64,000 bases of DNA, taken from the NCBI RefSeq assembly GCF_010998615.1, contig NZ_JAAEAH010000039.1, forward strand, positions 1-64,000, read 5' to 3'. The notes beneath the pieces are model-generated. The model saw nothing but the letters and a program-made list of their open reading frames with translations. It had not been told where the DNA came from and ran no database searches. Source of the stretch: Myxococcus sp. CA023. Lineage in GTDB: Bacteria > Myxococcota > Myxococcia > Myxococcales > Myxococcaceae. Made by a program: the position numbers and the translations under genes. Below are positions 35,994-44,928 of the stretch, one piece after another (within the stretch, counting starts at the first letter, position 1; each line of letters opens with the position of its first letter).

Positions 35994-36869
35994 ATGAAGA
36001 GTCAAACCAAGACAGATGGCGATTCGGCATCGAAATTCATCAACGAAAGGATTGCCGAACTGGGTGACTGGCGAGGCGATACACTCGCGCGGGTGCGTGC
36101 CCTCATCAAGGAGGCCGTCCCGGAGGTCGTGGAGGAGTGGAAGTGGCGGGGAACGCCGGTCTGGTCCCACGACGGGGGCATCTGCACGGGTGAGGCGTAC
36201 AAGAAGGCCGTGAAGCTGACCTTCTTCAAGGGCGCTTCGTTGGAAGATCCCGCCGGGCTCTTCAACTCGAGCCTCGACGGGAACGTCAGGCGCGCCATCG
36301 ACATTCACGAAGGTGAGGCGCTGAACGCGAAGGCGTTCAAGGCGCTCATCCGCGCGGCCGTCGCGCTCAATACAGCAGCCCCCAAGTCCAAGAAGGCCAC
36401 GGCGAAGAAATCGGCGGCAGCGCCCAAGGCCACCGCGGCCAGGCGCAAGAGCCCCGCTGCGGCCGCCAAGCCGGTCCTCCTCTCTGGCGGCAATCCGCAG
36501 ATTGCGAAGGGCTACGGCGACGCCCCCATCCGGGCCTACATCGAGGCCATGCCGGGCTGGAAACGCGACGTCGGGCACCGCCTCGACGAGCTCATCGAGC
36601 GCACCATCCCGGGCGTGAGCAAGGCGGTCAAATGGAACTCGCCGATGTATGGCGTCGAGGGCCAGGGATGGTTCCTCGGCATCCACTGCTTCGCGAAGTA
36701 CATCAAGGTGGCCTTCTTCCGCGGCACCTCGCTGCGCCCCATCCCACCCGGTGCGTCCAAGAGCCAGGACACGCGCTACCTCGATATCCGCGAGGACGAG
36801 CCGCTCGACGAGGCCCAGTTCGCCGCCTGGGTGAAGCAGGCCAGCCAATTGCCTGGCGAACGGATGTAG
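35994..36869 (+). CDS. Double DUF1801 (YdhG-like) protein
   Basis: 291 residues with two copies of the DUF1801/YdhG fold joined by a Lys/Ala-rich linker (about 125-160, AAPKSKKATAKKSAAAPKAT), probably disordered and perhaps DNA- or nucleic-acid-contacting. Copy 1: IKEAVPEVVEEWKWRGTPVW, KLTFFKGASLEDP. Copy 2: ELIERTIPGVSKAVKWNSPM, KVAFFRGTSLRPIPPG. DUF1801 proteins are related to Fra/frataxin-like iron chaperones by fold, but function is unproven. The second copy is the better match. Confidence 0.8.
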   Translation: MKSQTKTDGDSASKFINERIAELGDWRGDTLARVRALIKEAVPEVVEEWKWRGTPVWSHDGGICTGEAYKKAVKLTFFKGASLEDPAGLFNSSLDGNVRRAIDIHEGEALNAKAFKALIRAAVALNTAAPKSKKATAKKSAAAPKATAARRKSPAAAAKPVLLSGGNPQIAKGYGDAPIRAYIEAMPGWKRDVGHRLDELIERTIPGVSKAVKWNSPMYGVEGQGWFLGIHCFAKYIKVAFFRGTSLRPIPPGASKSQDTRYLDIREDEPLDEAQFAAWVKQASQLPGERM

Positions 36870-36928
36870 GGCGTGCCCTCCGCGCATGACGTGCGCCTCG
36901 TGCCACGGCTTCGAGGCGCGAGTGCCGC

Positions 36929-37834
36929 TCAGTCAGAAGCACTCCTGCCAGAGCGGGAGACAGCTTCATGCGCGAGGACGCGGAAGTGCTGCGCCGCGGG
37001 CGCGGGCCGCGTTCCAGGAAAGGCCACCACCAGCTCCGCGTGTCCGGGAGCGCCGCTCAGGGGGCGGAACACCACCCCTTTGGGACACAGCGCCTGGGAG
37101 GACGCGGGAGCGATGGTCAGCCCCAGGCCCGCTTCCACCATGCCAACGACGGACGGCCACGAGCTGGCTTCCTGGAGGATGTTCGGAGAGAAACCCGCGG
37201 CCAGGCACATGCTCGTCACCAGGTCGTGCAGACCCGGCGCGGAGTGACGCGGAAAGAGCACGAACGGCTCGTTCGCCAGTGAGGACAGCGCGACGACCTG
37301 CTGACGGGCTCGCGGGTGTCGAGCTGGCAGGGCGAGCACGAAGCGCTCCTGGAGCAGCCGCTCGACGGTGAGCCCTTCGTGACGGAACGGCGCCCGGATG
37401 ATGGCGATGTCCAGCTCACCCGAGGCGAGCGCGGCGCCGACATCCAGCGTCTCGCTGTCGTCCAACTCCAGCTTCACCTTCGGGAACCGCGTGCGGAAGC
37501 GCAGCACGATGTCCGGCAGCACGCCGAAGGCAGACGACGCGGCGAAGCCGACACGCAGCGTGCCCGTCTCTCCACTCGCCGCCTGCTGCACCGAATGGAT
37601 GACATCCGCGCGCCGGGCCAGCAACGCACGCGCATCCTCCAGCAAGCGGCTCCCGGCGGCGGTGAGGGCCACTCGGCGGCTCGTGCGCGTGAGCAGCTCG
37701 ACTCCCAGCTCGGACTCCAGCCGGCGAATCTGCTGGCTGAAGGGCGGCTGGGCCATGCCGATGCGCGCGGCGGCGCGTCCGAAGTGCAACTCCTCCGCCA
37801 CGGCGACGAAGAGCTGGAGCTGACGGAATTCCAT
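36929..37834 (-). CDS. LysR-family regulator (CatM/BenM-like)
   Basis: 301 residues. The N-terminal helix-turn-helix (EFRQLQLFVAVAEELHFGRAAARIGMAQPPFSQQIRRLE) is followed by a substrate-binding domain (GTLRVGFAASSAFGVLPDIV; ELDIAIIRAPF). The EELHFGRAA variant is typical of the CatM/BenM/AlsR branch, whose inducers are often small aromatic or organic acids. Divergent from the S9 peptidase with a 76-base gap, so that peptidase is the probable target. A palindrome overlaps its start codon. Confidence 0.87.
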   Translation of the reverse strand: MEFRQLQLFVAVAEELHFGRAAARIGMAQPPFSQQIRRLESELGVELLTRTSRRVALTAAGSRLLEDARALLARRADVIHSVQQAASGETGTLRVGFAASSAFGVLPDIVLRFRTRFPKVKLELDDSETLDVGAALASGELDIAIIRAPFRHEGLTVERLLQERFVLALPARHPRARQQVVALSSLANEPFVLFPRHSAPGLHDLVTSMCLAAGFSPNILQEASSWPSVVGMVEAGLGLTIAPASSQALCPKGVVFRPLSGAPGHAELVVAFPGTRPAPAAQHFRVLAHEAVSRSGRSASD

Positions 37835-37847
37835 ATCGAGACGATAT
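37833..37847. promoter_or_regulatory. Palindrome at the LysR start (possible autoregulatory site)
   Basis: ATATCGAGACGATAT is a perfect inverted repeat with 6-base arms and a 3-base centre, overlapping the first codon of the LysR gene and facing the divergent S9 peptidase. It fits the size of a LysR recognition half-pair. Confidence 0.4.
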
Positions 37848-37910
37848 TCATCTCAATGCGCATCAAAAGATATATTGGTCGTGAAGGATGTGGCTTCCTA
37901 CCATCGGCGC

Positions 37911-40154
37911 ATGCGATTCCCCTTCGTTCCCCTCGGCCTGATGTTCACGGCGCTGATGGGAGCCCCCGTCCTGGCGCTGGATGACACTCCCCTCCCCCTC
38001 GCCCCCTCCGGAGCCACGCCGGATGCGCAGGTCCAGGCGAAGCTGGACCTGGCGGACCGGTTCGTTCGCCGGGCGGAACTCCTGCGGGACAGCCTGGTCC
38101 CCCCCAGGTGGCTGCGTGAGGGCGACCGGTTGGTCTTCTGGTCCCGTGAGGGCAAGGACGGCGGGACGTGGGTGCTGGCGCACGCGAAGACCGGGGAGTT
38201 GAAGCCACTCCTTTCCGGGGAGCAACTGAGGCAGCAGCTCTCGGCGCTGCTGGGCAAGCCCATCACCACGCCCCGCTTCTTCGACGTCGAGCTCGCTCCG
38301 GATGAGCAGGGCATCGTGTTCCGCCTGGAGGGGAAGACCTTTGGCCTGGGCCTGTCAGGTGGCCACGTCACCTTGCTGTCGCCGGAGGACCGGGCCGCGC
38401 TGACGCTGTCGCCCCAGCACTTCCTCGCGCCGAAAGGCGGCGCGCTCGCCGTGCAACGCCAAGGCGGCTTCGCGGTGCTGAACGCGGAAGGTGCCACCGT
38501 GGTCGCGCGCACGGGAGAAGCGAACCTCGACTGGCGGATTCCGGAGCGTCCCTGGTCACCGGATGGCCGCTTCCTGGTGGTGTGGCGAGATGACCTCCGC
38601 ACCGTTCACCAGGTGCCCGTCGTGGACTACTCCTCCGCGCTGGAGAAGGTGACGACGGTGCCCTACACGAAGTCCGGGACGCCACTGCCGCGCGCGGAGC
38701 TCCATGTCGTGGAAGTGGCGACGGGCCGCGTGACGCGCATTCCGCCCGTCGAGGGCGAGACGTATGACTGGTTCGCCGGCTGGAATCCCGAGGGCACCGA
38801 GGCGCTGTGTCTCCACCTCTCGCGTGACGCCAAGCGGCTGGACCTGACCGTCGTGGAACCCGCGTCGGGCCAGCGCCGGCACGTGCTGCGCGAGGAGCGC
38901 CCGGAGACCTTCGTCACCGGACTGGACTTCGCGGTGGGCGGCTGGGCGAAGCAGGTGACGGCGCTGCCAGGAGGACGCGGCTACCTCTGGATGTCCGAGC
39001 GTGATGGCTGGCGCCACGTGTATGCGTATGACCGCTCGGGGAAGCACGTGCGGCAGCTCACGCGAGGCGCCTTTCCCGTGCACGAAGTGGTGGGAGTCGC
39101 CCCCACGGGAGATGCCCTCTACGTGCTGGCCTCCGCCGACAGCGGCGCGCCATACGAGCACCTCTTCTACCGGGGGAGCCTGAAGGGAGGCGCGTTGAAG
39201 CGGCTGTCCTCGGGCTCGGGGATGCACCGCATCACGCCGTCCCCCTCGGGCCAGTACTACGTGGACACATGGTCCTCGCGGACACAGCCCCGGCTGAGGG
39301 AGCTGGTGTCCGTGGAGGGTGGCAAGCGCGTGCGGCTCACCACGTCGGATGCCAGTGAGCTCGAGTTGCTCGGCGACACGCGGCCGGAGGCGCTGCTCGT
39401 CAAGGCGGCCGACGGCGTCACGCCCCTCCACGGCGTGCTCTACAAACCACGCGACTTCGACTCCTCGAAACGCTACCCCGTGCTCGCCTCCATCTACGCG
39501 GGGCCGTTCACCACCGTTGTACCCTGGACCTTCCTGGGGACTTCGGATTCGCTGACCGCCAGCGGCCTGGCGCAGTTGGGCTTCATCGTGGTGTTGCTGG
39601 ACCCCAGGGGTGGCCCCGGACGGAGCAAGTCCTTCCAGGACGCGAACTACGGCCGCGTGGGCCAGACGGAGATTCCCGACTACGTCGCGGGGCTGAAGCA
39701 GGCCGCGTCCACGCGCCCATGGATGGACCTGGAGCGGGTCGGCATCCACGGCGGTTCGTGGGGTGGCTACTTCACGCTGCGCGGCATGCTGACGGCGCCG
39801 GACTTCTTCAAGGCGGGCTACGCCGTAGCCCCCGGAGCGCTGGAGGAAGAGGCCATCATCAACGAGCCCTATCTCAACCTCCCAAGCGTCAATCCCCAGG
39901 GGTACGCGGCGGGCGACAACCTCGCGATTGCGGACAGGCTGAGGGGCCACCTGAAGCTGATGCACGGCACGAGCGACGTGAATGCCACGCTCTCCGTGAC
40001 GATGCGGATGGCGGACGCGCTCATCCGCGCGGGCAAGCGCTTCGAATTGCTCATCATGCCCGGCCAGCCGCACTCGCCTCGGGGTGCCGCCAGCCGCTAC
40101 TACCGGGACGATGTGGGCCTGTTCTTCCTCCGGACCCTGGGCGGCCCACGGTAA
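37911..40154 (+). CDS. Secreted prolyl oligopeptidase (S9, DPP IV/acyl-peptidase type)
   Basis: 747 residues from the ATG at 37911 (the frame is also open from 37875). A signal peptide (PLGLMFTALMGAPVLA) exports it. The N-terminal two-thirds form a beta-propeller with repeated WSPDGRFLVVW- and WMSERDGWRHVYAYD-type blades. The C-terminal hydrolase domain has nucleophile GGSWGGY, acid in GTSDVN and His in PGQPHSPRG. Such enzymes remove N-terminal dipeptides or cleave small peptides after Pro, consistent with a predator digesting prey protein. Probably regulated by the divergent LysR. Confidence 0.88.
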   Translation: MRFPFVPLGLMFTALMGAPVLALDDTPLPLAPSGATPDAQVQAKLDLADRFVRRAELLRDSLVPPRWLREGDRLVFWSREGKDGGTWVLAHAKTGELKPLLSGEQLRQQLSALLGKPITTPRFFDVELAPDEQGIVFRLEGKTFGLGLSGGHVTLLSPEDRAALTLSPQHFLAPKGGALAVQRQGGFAVLNAEGATVVARTGEANLDWRIPERPWSPDGRFLVVWRDDLRTVHQVPVVDYSSALEKVTTVPYTKSGTPLPRAELHVVEVATGRVTRIPPVEGETYDWFAGWNPEGTEALCLHLSRDAKRLDLTVVEPASGQRRHVLREERPETFVTGLDFAVGGWAKQVTALPGGRGYLWMSERDGWRHVYAYDRSGKHVRQLTRGAFPVHEVVGVAPTGDALYVLASADSGAPYEHLFYRGSLKGGALKRLSSGSGMHRITPSPSGQYYVDTWSSRTQPRLRELVSVEGGKRVRLTTSDASELELLGDTRPEALLVKAADGVTPLHGVLYKPRDFDSSKRYPVLASIYAGPFTTVVPWTFLGTSDSLTASGLAQLGFIVVLLDPRGGPGRSKSFQDANYGRVGQTEIPDYVAGLKQAASTRPWMDLERVGIHGGSWGGYFTLRGMLTAPDFFKAGYAVAPGALEEEAIINEPYLNLPSVNPQGYAAGDNLAIADRLRGHLKLMHGTSDVNATLSVTMRMADALIRAGKRFELLIMPGQPHSPRGAASRYYRDDVGLFFLRTLGGPR

Positions 40155-40161
40155 GGGCTCC

Positions 40162-40959
40162 TCATGGGCCCTTGCGGCCAGGCACTCGGCGTTCCGCATG
40201 GAGCCAGCGGCGCACCTCCTCCAGATACTCCCGTGGGAGGACATGCCCGCTGTCGAAGGTCTTGTGTGTCTTGCGACGGGACGGAGCGGCATCGAACAGG
40301 GCGCGGCTGTCCGCGACAGGCGCGAAGTCATCCTTGTTCGCCGTCAGCAGCAGCCAGTCCTGGTGAACGGTCGCCATGTGACGCGAGGGGGCAACCTCCT
40401 CCATCGACGGGTCGATGTGGGGTGGAACCATCGTGACCAGGTGGGTGATGCGGGGCTCACGCGCCGCCAGCAGGATTCCCACCTGGGCGCCCATGCTGTA
40501 CCCGGCGACGAGCACCCGGGGCGGCTGGCCTTTCGCGAGTACGGTAGTCAGCAGCACGTGGGCATCGCGGACGGTGTCGGCAATCATCGCCACGTACCCC
40601 GAGGGGTCCCCTTGATGGGCCCGCTTGGCGAGCGCTCCCGGCCTGGCTTCGGGCGTCGCCCGCTCTCCGTGCCGGCGTGCATCGAGGAGATAGACGCGGT
40701 AGCCGGACCGCAGCAGTTCATCCTTCAGCACACCGCCGTGGGTTGGCCCCTCGTTCGACAGCCAGTCCTCCTTGCGGCGCGTAAGGCCGTGAAGGAGGAC
40801 GGCGATGGGTGGATTCGCGGCGGCGCCCTCCGGCTCCAACACCCGCGTGGGGATGCGTTCTCCATCCGCGCCGCGGACGTCCAACGACGTTTCCAGGGCG
40901 GCGGCACGGGCCACAGAAGCGGATAGAAGCAGCAGGCACAGCGACAGCAAGCGGGTCAT
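40162..40959 (-). CDS. Secreted alpha/beta hydrolase (dienelactone-hydrolase-like)
   Basis: 265 residues from the ATG at 40959, with GGGAGAG upstream. Signal peptide (LLSLCLLLLSASVARA). Motifs: oxyanion region VLLHGLTRRKEDW, nucleophile GYSMGA, putative acid in TANKDDFAPV and catalytic His in DSGHVLP. Convergent with the S9 peptidase (7-base gap) and divergent from the two-component system, whose direct-repeat site lies between them. Substrate unknown. Confidence 0.8.
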   Translation of the reverse strand: MTRLLSLCLLLLSASVARAAALETSLDVRGADGERIPTRVLEPEGAAANPPIAVLLHGLTRRKEDWLSNEGPTHGGVLKDELLRSGYRVYLLDARRHGERATPEARPGALAKRAHQGDPSGYVAMIADTVRDAHVLLTTVLAKGQPPRVLVAGYSMGAQVGILLAAREPRITHLVTMVPPHIDPSMEEVAPSRHMATVHQDWLLLTANKDDFAPVADSRALFDAAPSRRKTHKTFDSGHVLPREYLEEVRRWLHAERRVPGRKGP

Positions 40960-41017
40960 CTCGGCTCTCCCAGAGGTCAGAAGCCCGGTCACCTTGCCGC
41001 CCTCCGCGTCAGCCACG

Positions 41018-41046
41018 CGTCAACCCCCGGTTGACCTCCGGTTGAC
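41018..41046. promoter_or_regulatory. Direct and inverted GGTTGAC repeats, likely response-regulator site
   Basis: CCGGTTGAC occurs at 41027-41035 and again at 41038-41046, one helical turn (11 bases) apart, and CGTCAACC at 41018-41025 is the inverted half. Tandem same-face repeats of this size are typical OmpR-family targets. It lies 26 bases before the response regulator start and 59 bases before the divergent hydrolase start. Confidence 0.5.
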
Positions 41047-41071
41047 GTGGCGGCTGATAACCTGCCCACCC

Positions 41072-41746
41072 ATGCGAGTGCTCGTCGTCGAAGACAACCT
41101 GGACCTCCAGGCCAACATCGAGAGGTTTCTGGGAAAGGACTTCCAGCTCGACTTCGCCGCCACCGGCCCCCAGGGCCTCACGCTCGCGCTGAGCCAGGAA
41201 TACGACGTCATCGTCCTGGACCTGATGCTGCCGGGAATGAGTGGCATCGAGCTGTGTCAACGCTACCGGCAGCTCGCTCCCCGGCTGGTGCCCATCCTCA
41301 TGCTGACCGCGCGGGACACCCTCGATGACAAGGAAGAAGGCTTCCGCGCGGGCGCGGATGACTACCTCGTCAAGCCGTTCTCCTTGAGGGAGCTGCGGCT
41401 GCGGCTCGAAGCCCTGGCGCGGCGCCCCGTGCCTCCGAGCGGACGACGGCTGACGGTGGGGCCACTGATGCTGGAGCCAGACACGGGCCAGGCACGGCGA
41501 GGCGCGCGCACCGTCCACCTCAACAAGACCGAGACGCTCCTCCTGAGGCTGCTGATGGAGGCCGCGCCCGAGCCCGTATCGACAGCCACACTGGCCCACC
41601 ACCTCTGGGGGGACGATGCGCCGGAGTCCAGTGCCTTGCGCACCCACGTCTATGCCCTGCGCGGAGCACTCGCCGAGCTGGGGATGAGCGACTGCATCAC
41701 CACCCTCCGCAACAAGGGATACCGCCTGGATGCGTGCGAGGACTAG
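41072..41746 (+). CDS. OmpR-family response regulator
   Basis: 224 residues. Receiver domain with acidic pocket (VVEDN), phosphorylated Asp in IVLDLMLPGMSG, Thr in LMLTARD and Lys in LVKPFS. The C-terminal winged helix (HLNKTETLLLRLLMEA, ALRTHVYALRGAL, TLRNKGYRL) binds DNA. It overlaps the histidine kinase by 17 bases. The tandem repeat immediately upstream may be its own site. The stimulus is unknown; the divergent secreted hydrolase is a candidate target. Confidence 0.92.
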   Translation: MRVLVVEDNLDLQANIERFLGKDFQLDFAATGPQGLTLALSQEYDVIVLDLMLPGMSGIELCQRYRQLAPRLVPILMLTARDTLDDKEEGFRAGADDYLVKPFSLRELRLRLEALARRPVPPSGRRLTVGPLMLEPDTGQARRGARTVHLNKTETLLLRLLMEAAPEPVSTATLAHHLWGDDAPESSALRTHVYALRGALAELGMSDCITTLRNKGYRLDACED

Positions 41747-42941
41747 GTCGGTCCGAGGTCTCCTCCTGGGCGCCATGGGCATGTCCGCGGCGCTCGCGCT
41801 CGTCCTGATGGGGACGTTCTTCACGCTCTTCAGCTACGACCTCGAAGACGCCATCTTCGCTCGGTTCGTCGCCACCGCGGCGGACGGACGCAGGGATGAC
41901 ACGGGGGCCATCCCACTTGGAATGACGGCCTATGTCGGCCACGAAGGCCTTCCGTCCTGGCTCGGAGACGCGCTCCCCCTGGACACACCTCGCGGCGAAT
42001 ACGAGGTCTTTGCCCAGGGCCGTGGGCACTTCCATGTCGCGGTGCGACCGGGCGTGTCGGCTGGCACGACGCGCTACGTGGTCTTGGACACGACGGCGCT
42101 GACGAGCACCACCCGTCACCTGCGCCAGACGTCCGGACTGCTGCTGGCAAGTGCCCTGCTGGCCCTGCTGGGCGCCGCCGGGCTCTCCCTTGTCGTCGCG
42201 AGGAGGCTCAGCCGTCCGCTGGAACAACTCGTGGCACGCGTCCAGTCGGATACGCCGGCGCGGGAAGAGGACGTCGGGGTCACCGAGGTGCAGGCCCTGG
42301 CCGAAGCCCTGCGTGTCCGGGATGCCCGAATCCAGGAACTGCTGGAACGGGAGCGTGCCTTCAACCGGGACGCGAGCCATGAACTGCGTACGCCCCTCGC
42401 CGTGGCGCAGGGCGCGGTGGAAATACTGGAGTTGGACCCACCCGCGGACACGGAGACCTTCGGCCGTCTGCGGCAGGCCATTCACCACATGGGCCTGCTG
42501 ACGGAGGGCATCCTCTGGCTGGCCCGGTCAGGCCACTCCGACGAAGCGTGCGGACTGGTTAGCATCTCCCGCGAAATGGTCACGCTGTACGGCAACCACC
42601 GCCCTCACGGCAACGTGGCGCTCGTCATCGAGGCGAAAGAGGAGGTCCTCGCGCCACTTCCGGGGTCCGTGGCGCGAGTGATGCTGGGCAACCTCATCAA
42701 GAACGCGCTCGCCTATACGCACCAGGGGCGCATCGTCATCCACATCGCGCCAGAGGGCTGGAGCATCTCCGACACAGGCGTGGGCTTCGGTCGGGTCGAG
42801 CCCGAGCACACGGGCTTCGGTATCGGCCTGTCGCTCGTGGAGCGGCTGGCGCGCCGGTTCAACTGCGACGTGGCCTTCAGCGCCGTGGCGCCACACGGAA
42901 CGAGGGTGCGGCTCACCTGGCCATCCGTGGAGCCCGGCTGA
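41730..42941 (+). CDS. Sensor histidine kinase
   Basis: 403 residues. Two membrane helices (about 12-33 and 134-160) flank a periplasmic sensor of about 100 residues. It is followed by a HAMP-like segment (SRPLEQLVARVQSD) and the dimerisation helix with phosphorylated His in FNRDASHELRTPLAVAQG. The ATPase domain has the N box (NLIKNALAYT), G1 (SDTGVGF) and GFGIGLSLV. Shorter HAMP and compact domain order fit small QseC/PhoQ-like sensors. Cotranscribed with and overlapping the response regulator. Confidence 0.92.
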   Translation: MRARTRSVRGLLLGAMGMSAALALVLMGTFFTLFSYDLEDAIFARFVATAADGRRDDTGAIPLGMTAYVGHEGLPSWLGDALPLDTPRGEYEVFAQGRGHFHVAVRPGVSAGTTRYVVLDTTALTSTTRHLRQTSGLLLASALLALLGAAGLSLVVARRLSRPLEQLVARVQSDTPAREEDVGVTEVQALAEALRVRDARIQELLERERAFNRDASHELRTPLAVAQGAVEILELDPPADTETFGRLRQAIHHMGLLTEGILWLARSGHSDEACGLVSISREMVTLYGNHRPHGNVALVIEAKEEVLAPLPGSVARVMLGNLIKNALAYTHQGRIVIHIAPEGWSISDTGVGFGRVEPEHTGFGIGLSLVERLARRFNCDVAFSAVAPHGTRVRLTWPSVEPG

Positions 42942-43039
42942 CTGGGGGGGACCGCGACGCACGGCATCCCGTGCGTCGTGGCATCTTCACGCCATTCCCA
43001 CATGCGGAGCGGCGCGAGCCGCCCCGCCTGCTGAGACGG

Positions 43040-44062
<1,023 letters not shown>

Positions 44063-44261
44063 GTGAGCCTCCAGCAACAACGTGGTGAATGCTCGAGAGG
44101 CGCACGCCTGGCGGAGCCACTCGAGGACACCCTACGGTCGCAACGAGATGTCGCGGCCGCCATCGGAGCGTCAAGTGGCTCCGGCTAGCTAGCACAGGCG
44201 GCCCCCGAGTCGCCACCGCGTTCCACGCCTCCCCGGTTGGCCCCCAACAGAGCCGCCCACC

Positions 44262-44786
44262 TCAGATGCGCTGAACCACCCGCAGCGCGAAGCGCACGAA
44301 ACGTGCGTCCAGTGGCTCATTGAGCATGAGGCGCTGCCACACCAGGCCGGAGAGCACGTTGACCACGAGCTCCCGGTCGGCGGGCCGGCGGTCGGCGAGG
44401 CACGCCCGGAGCTCGTCACCCCGCGGGCGCACCAGTTGGGCGATGAGCCGCCGGTGGAGGTCCTCGTCGAATTGCGCCTCCGCCATCAGCGCTCGCAGCA
44501 CGGGCGCCGCCTCCGAGGCCCCCCGGCAGAACTCCACCAACGTCGAGGACAGGGAAGGCTTGCGCCGGCTCATGCGGGGCGCCTGACTCACCCACTCGGA
44601 GAACGCGTCGAGCACCAGCGCCCCCTTGCCCGGCCACCAACGGTAGATGGTCTGCTTCCCAGCCCCCGCGCGCTCCGCCACATCAGCGGTCGTCACCGCC
44701 GCATAGCCCTTCTCCAGCACCAGCTCCTGCGCCGCCGTGAGAATGGCCAGGCGCACTTTTTCGTCCCTGGGTCGTCCCGTCCGCAT
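44262..44786 (-). CDS. TetR-family regulator of the ether-lipid operon
   Basis: 174 residues. The N-terminal TetR helix-turn-helix (AILTAAQELVLEKGYAAVTT, ADVAERAGAGKQTIYRWWPGK) is followed by a short ligand domain. Divergent from agpS with a 142-base intergenic region that holds two copies of a 17-bp near-palindrome. It probably represses the ether-lipid genes and itself, with a lipid, acyl-CoA or fatty alcohol as likely inducer (inference). Confidence 0.88.
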   Translation of the reverse strand: MRTGRPRDEKVRLAILTAAQELVLEKGYAAVTTADVAERAGAGKQTIYRWWPGKGALVLDAFSEWVSQAPRMSRRKPSLSSTLVEFCRGASEAAPVLRALMAEAQFDEDLHRRLIAQLVRPRGDELRACLADRRPADRELVVNVLSGLVWQRLMLNEPLDARFVRFALRVVQRI

Positions 44787-44798
44787 GACACGCCTTTA

Positions 44799-44847
44799 CG
44801 AGACTTCGGGTCTCGGAAACAACCCACTTACGAGACTAGCGGTTCCG
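44799..44847. promoter_or_regulatory. Twin TetR operator-like repeats between tetR and agpS
   Basis: CGAGACTTCGGGTCTCG (44799-44815) is a perfect 6-bp-arm palindrome. A second copy, CGAGACTAGCGGTTCCG (44831-44847), repeats the layout imperfectly 32 bases (three helical turns) away. Both carry the extended pattern TTACGAGACTnnnGGT. They sit 13 bases upstream of the TetR start and cover the agpS promoter region. Confidence 0.6.
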
Positions 44848-44928
44848 AAATCGCGTAACGCAGTGCGCACCTGCGTAACCCGCGCGCGTTGACGGGGAAT
44901 AGGGCCCTGTGTACGACTGCGAGTGACC

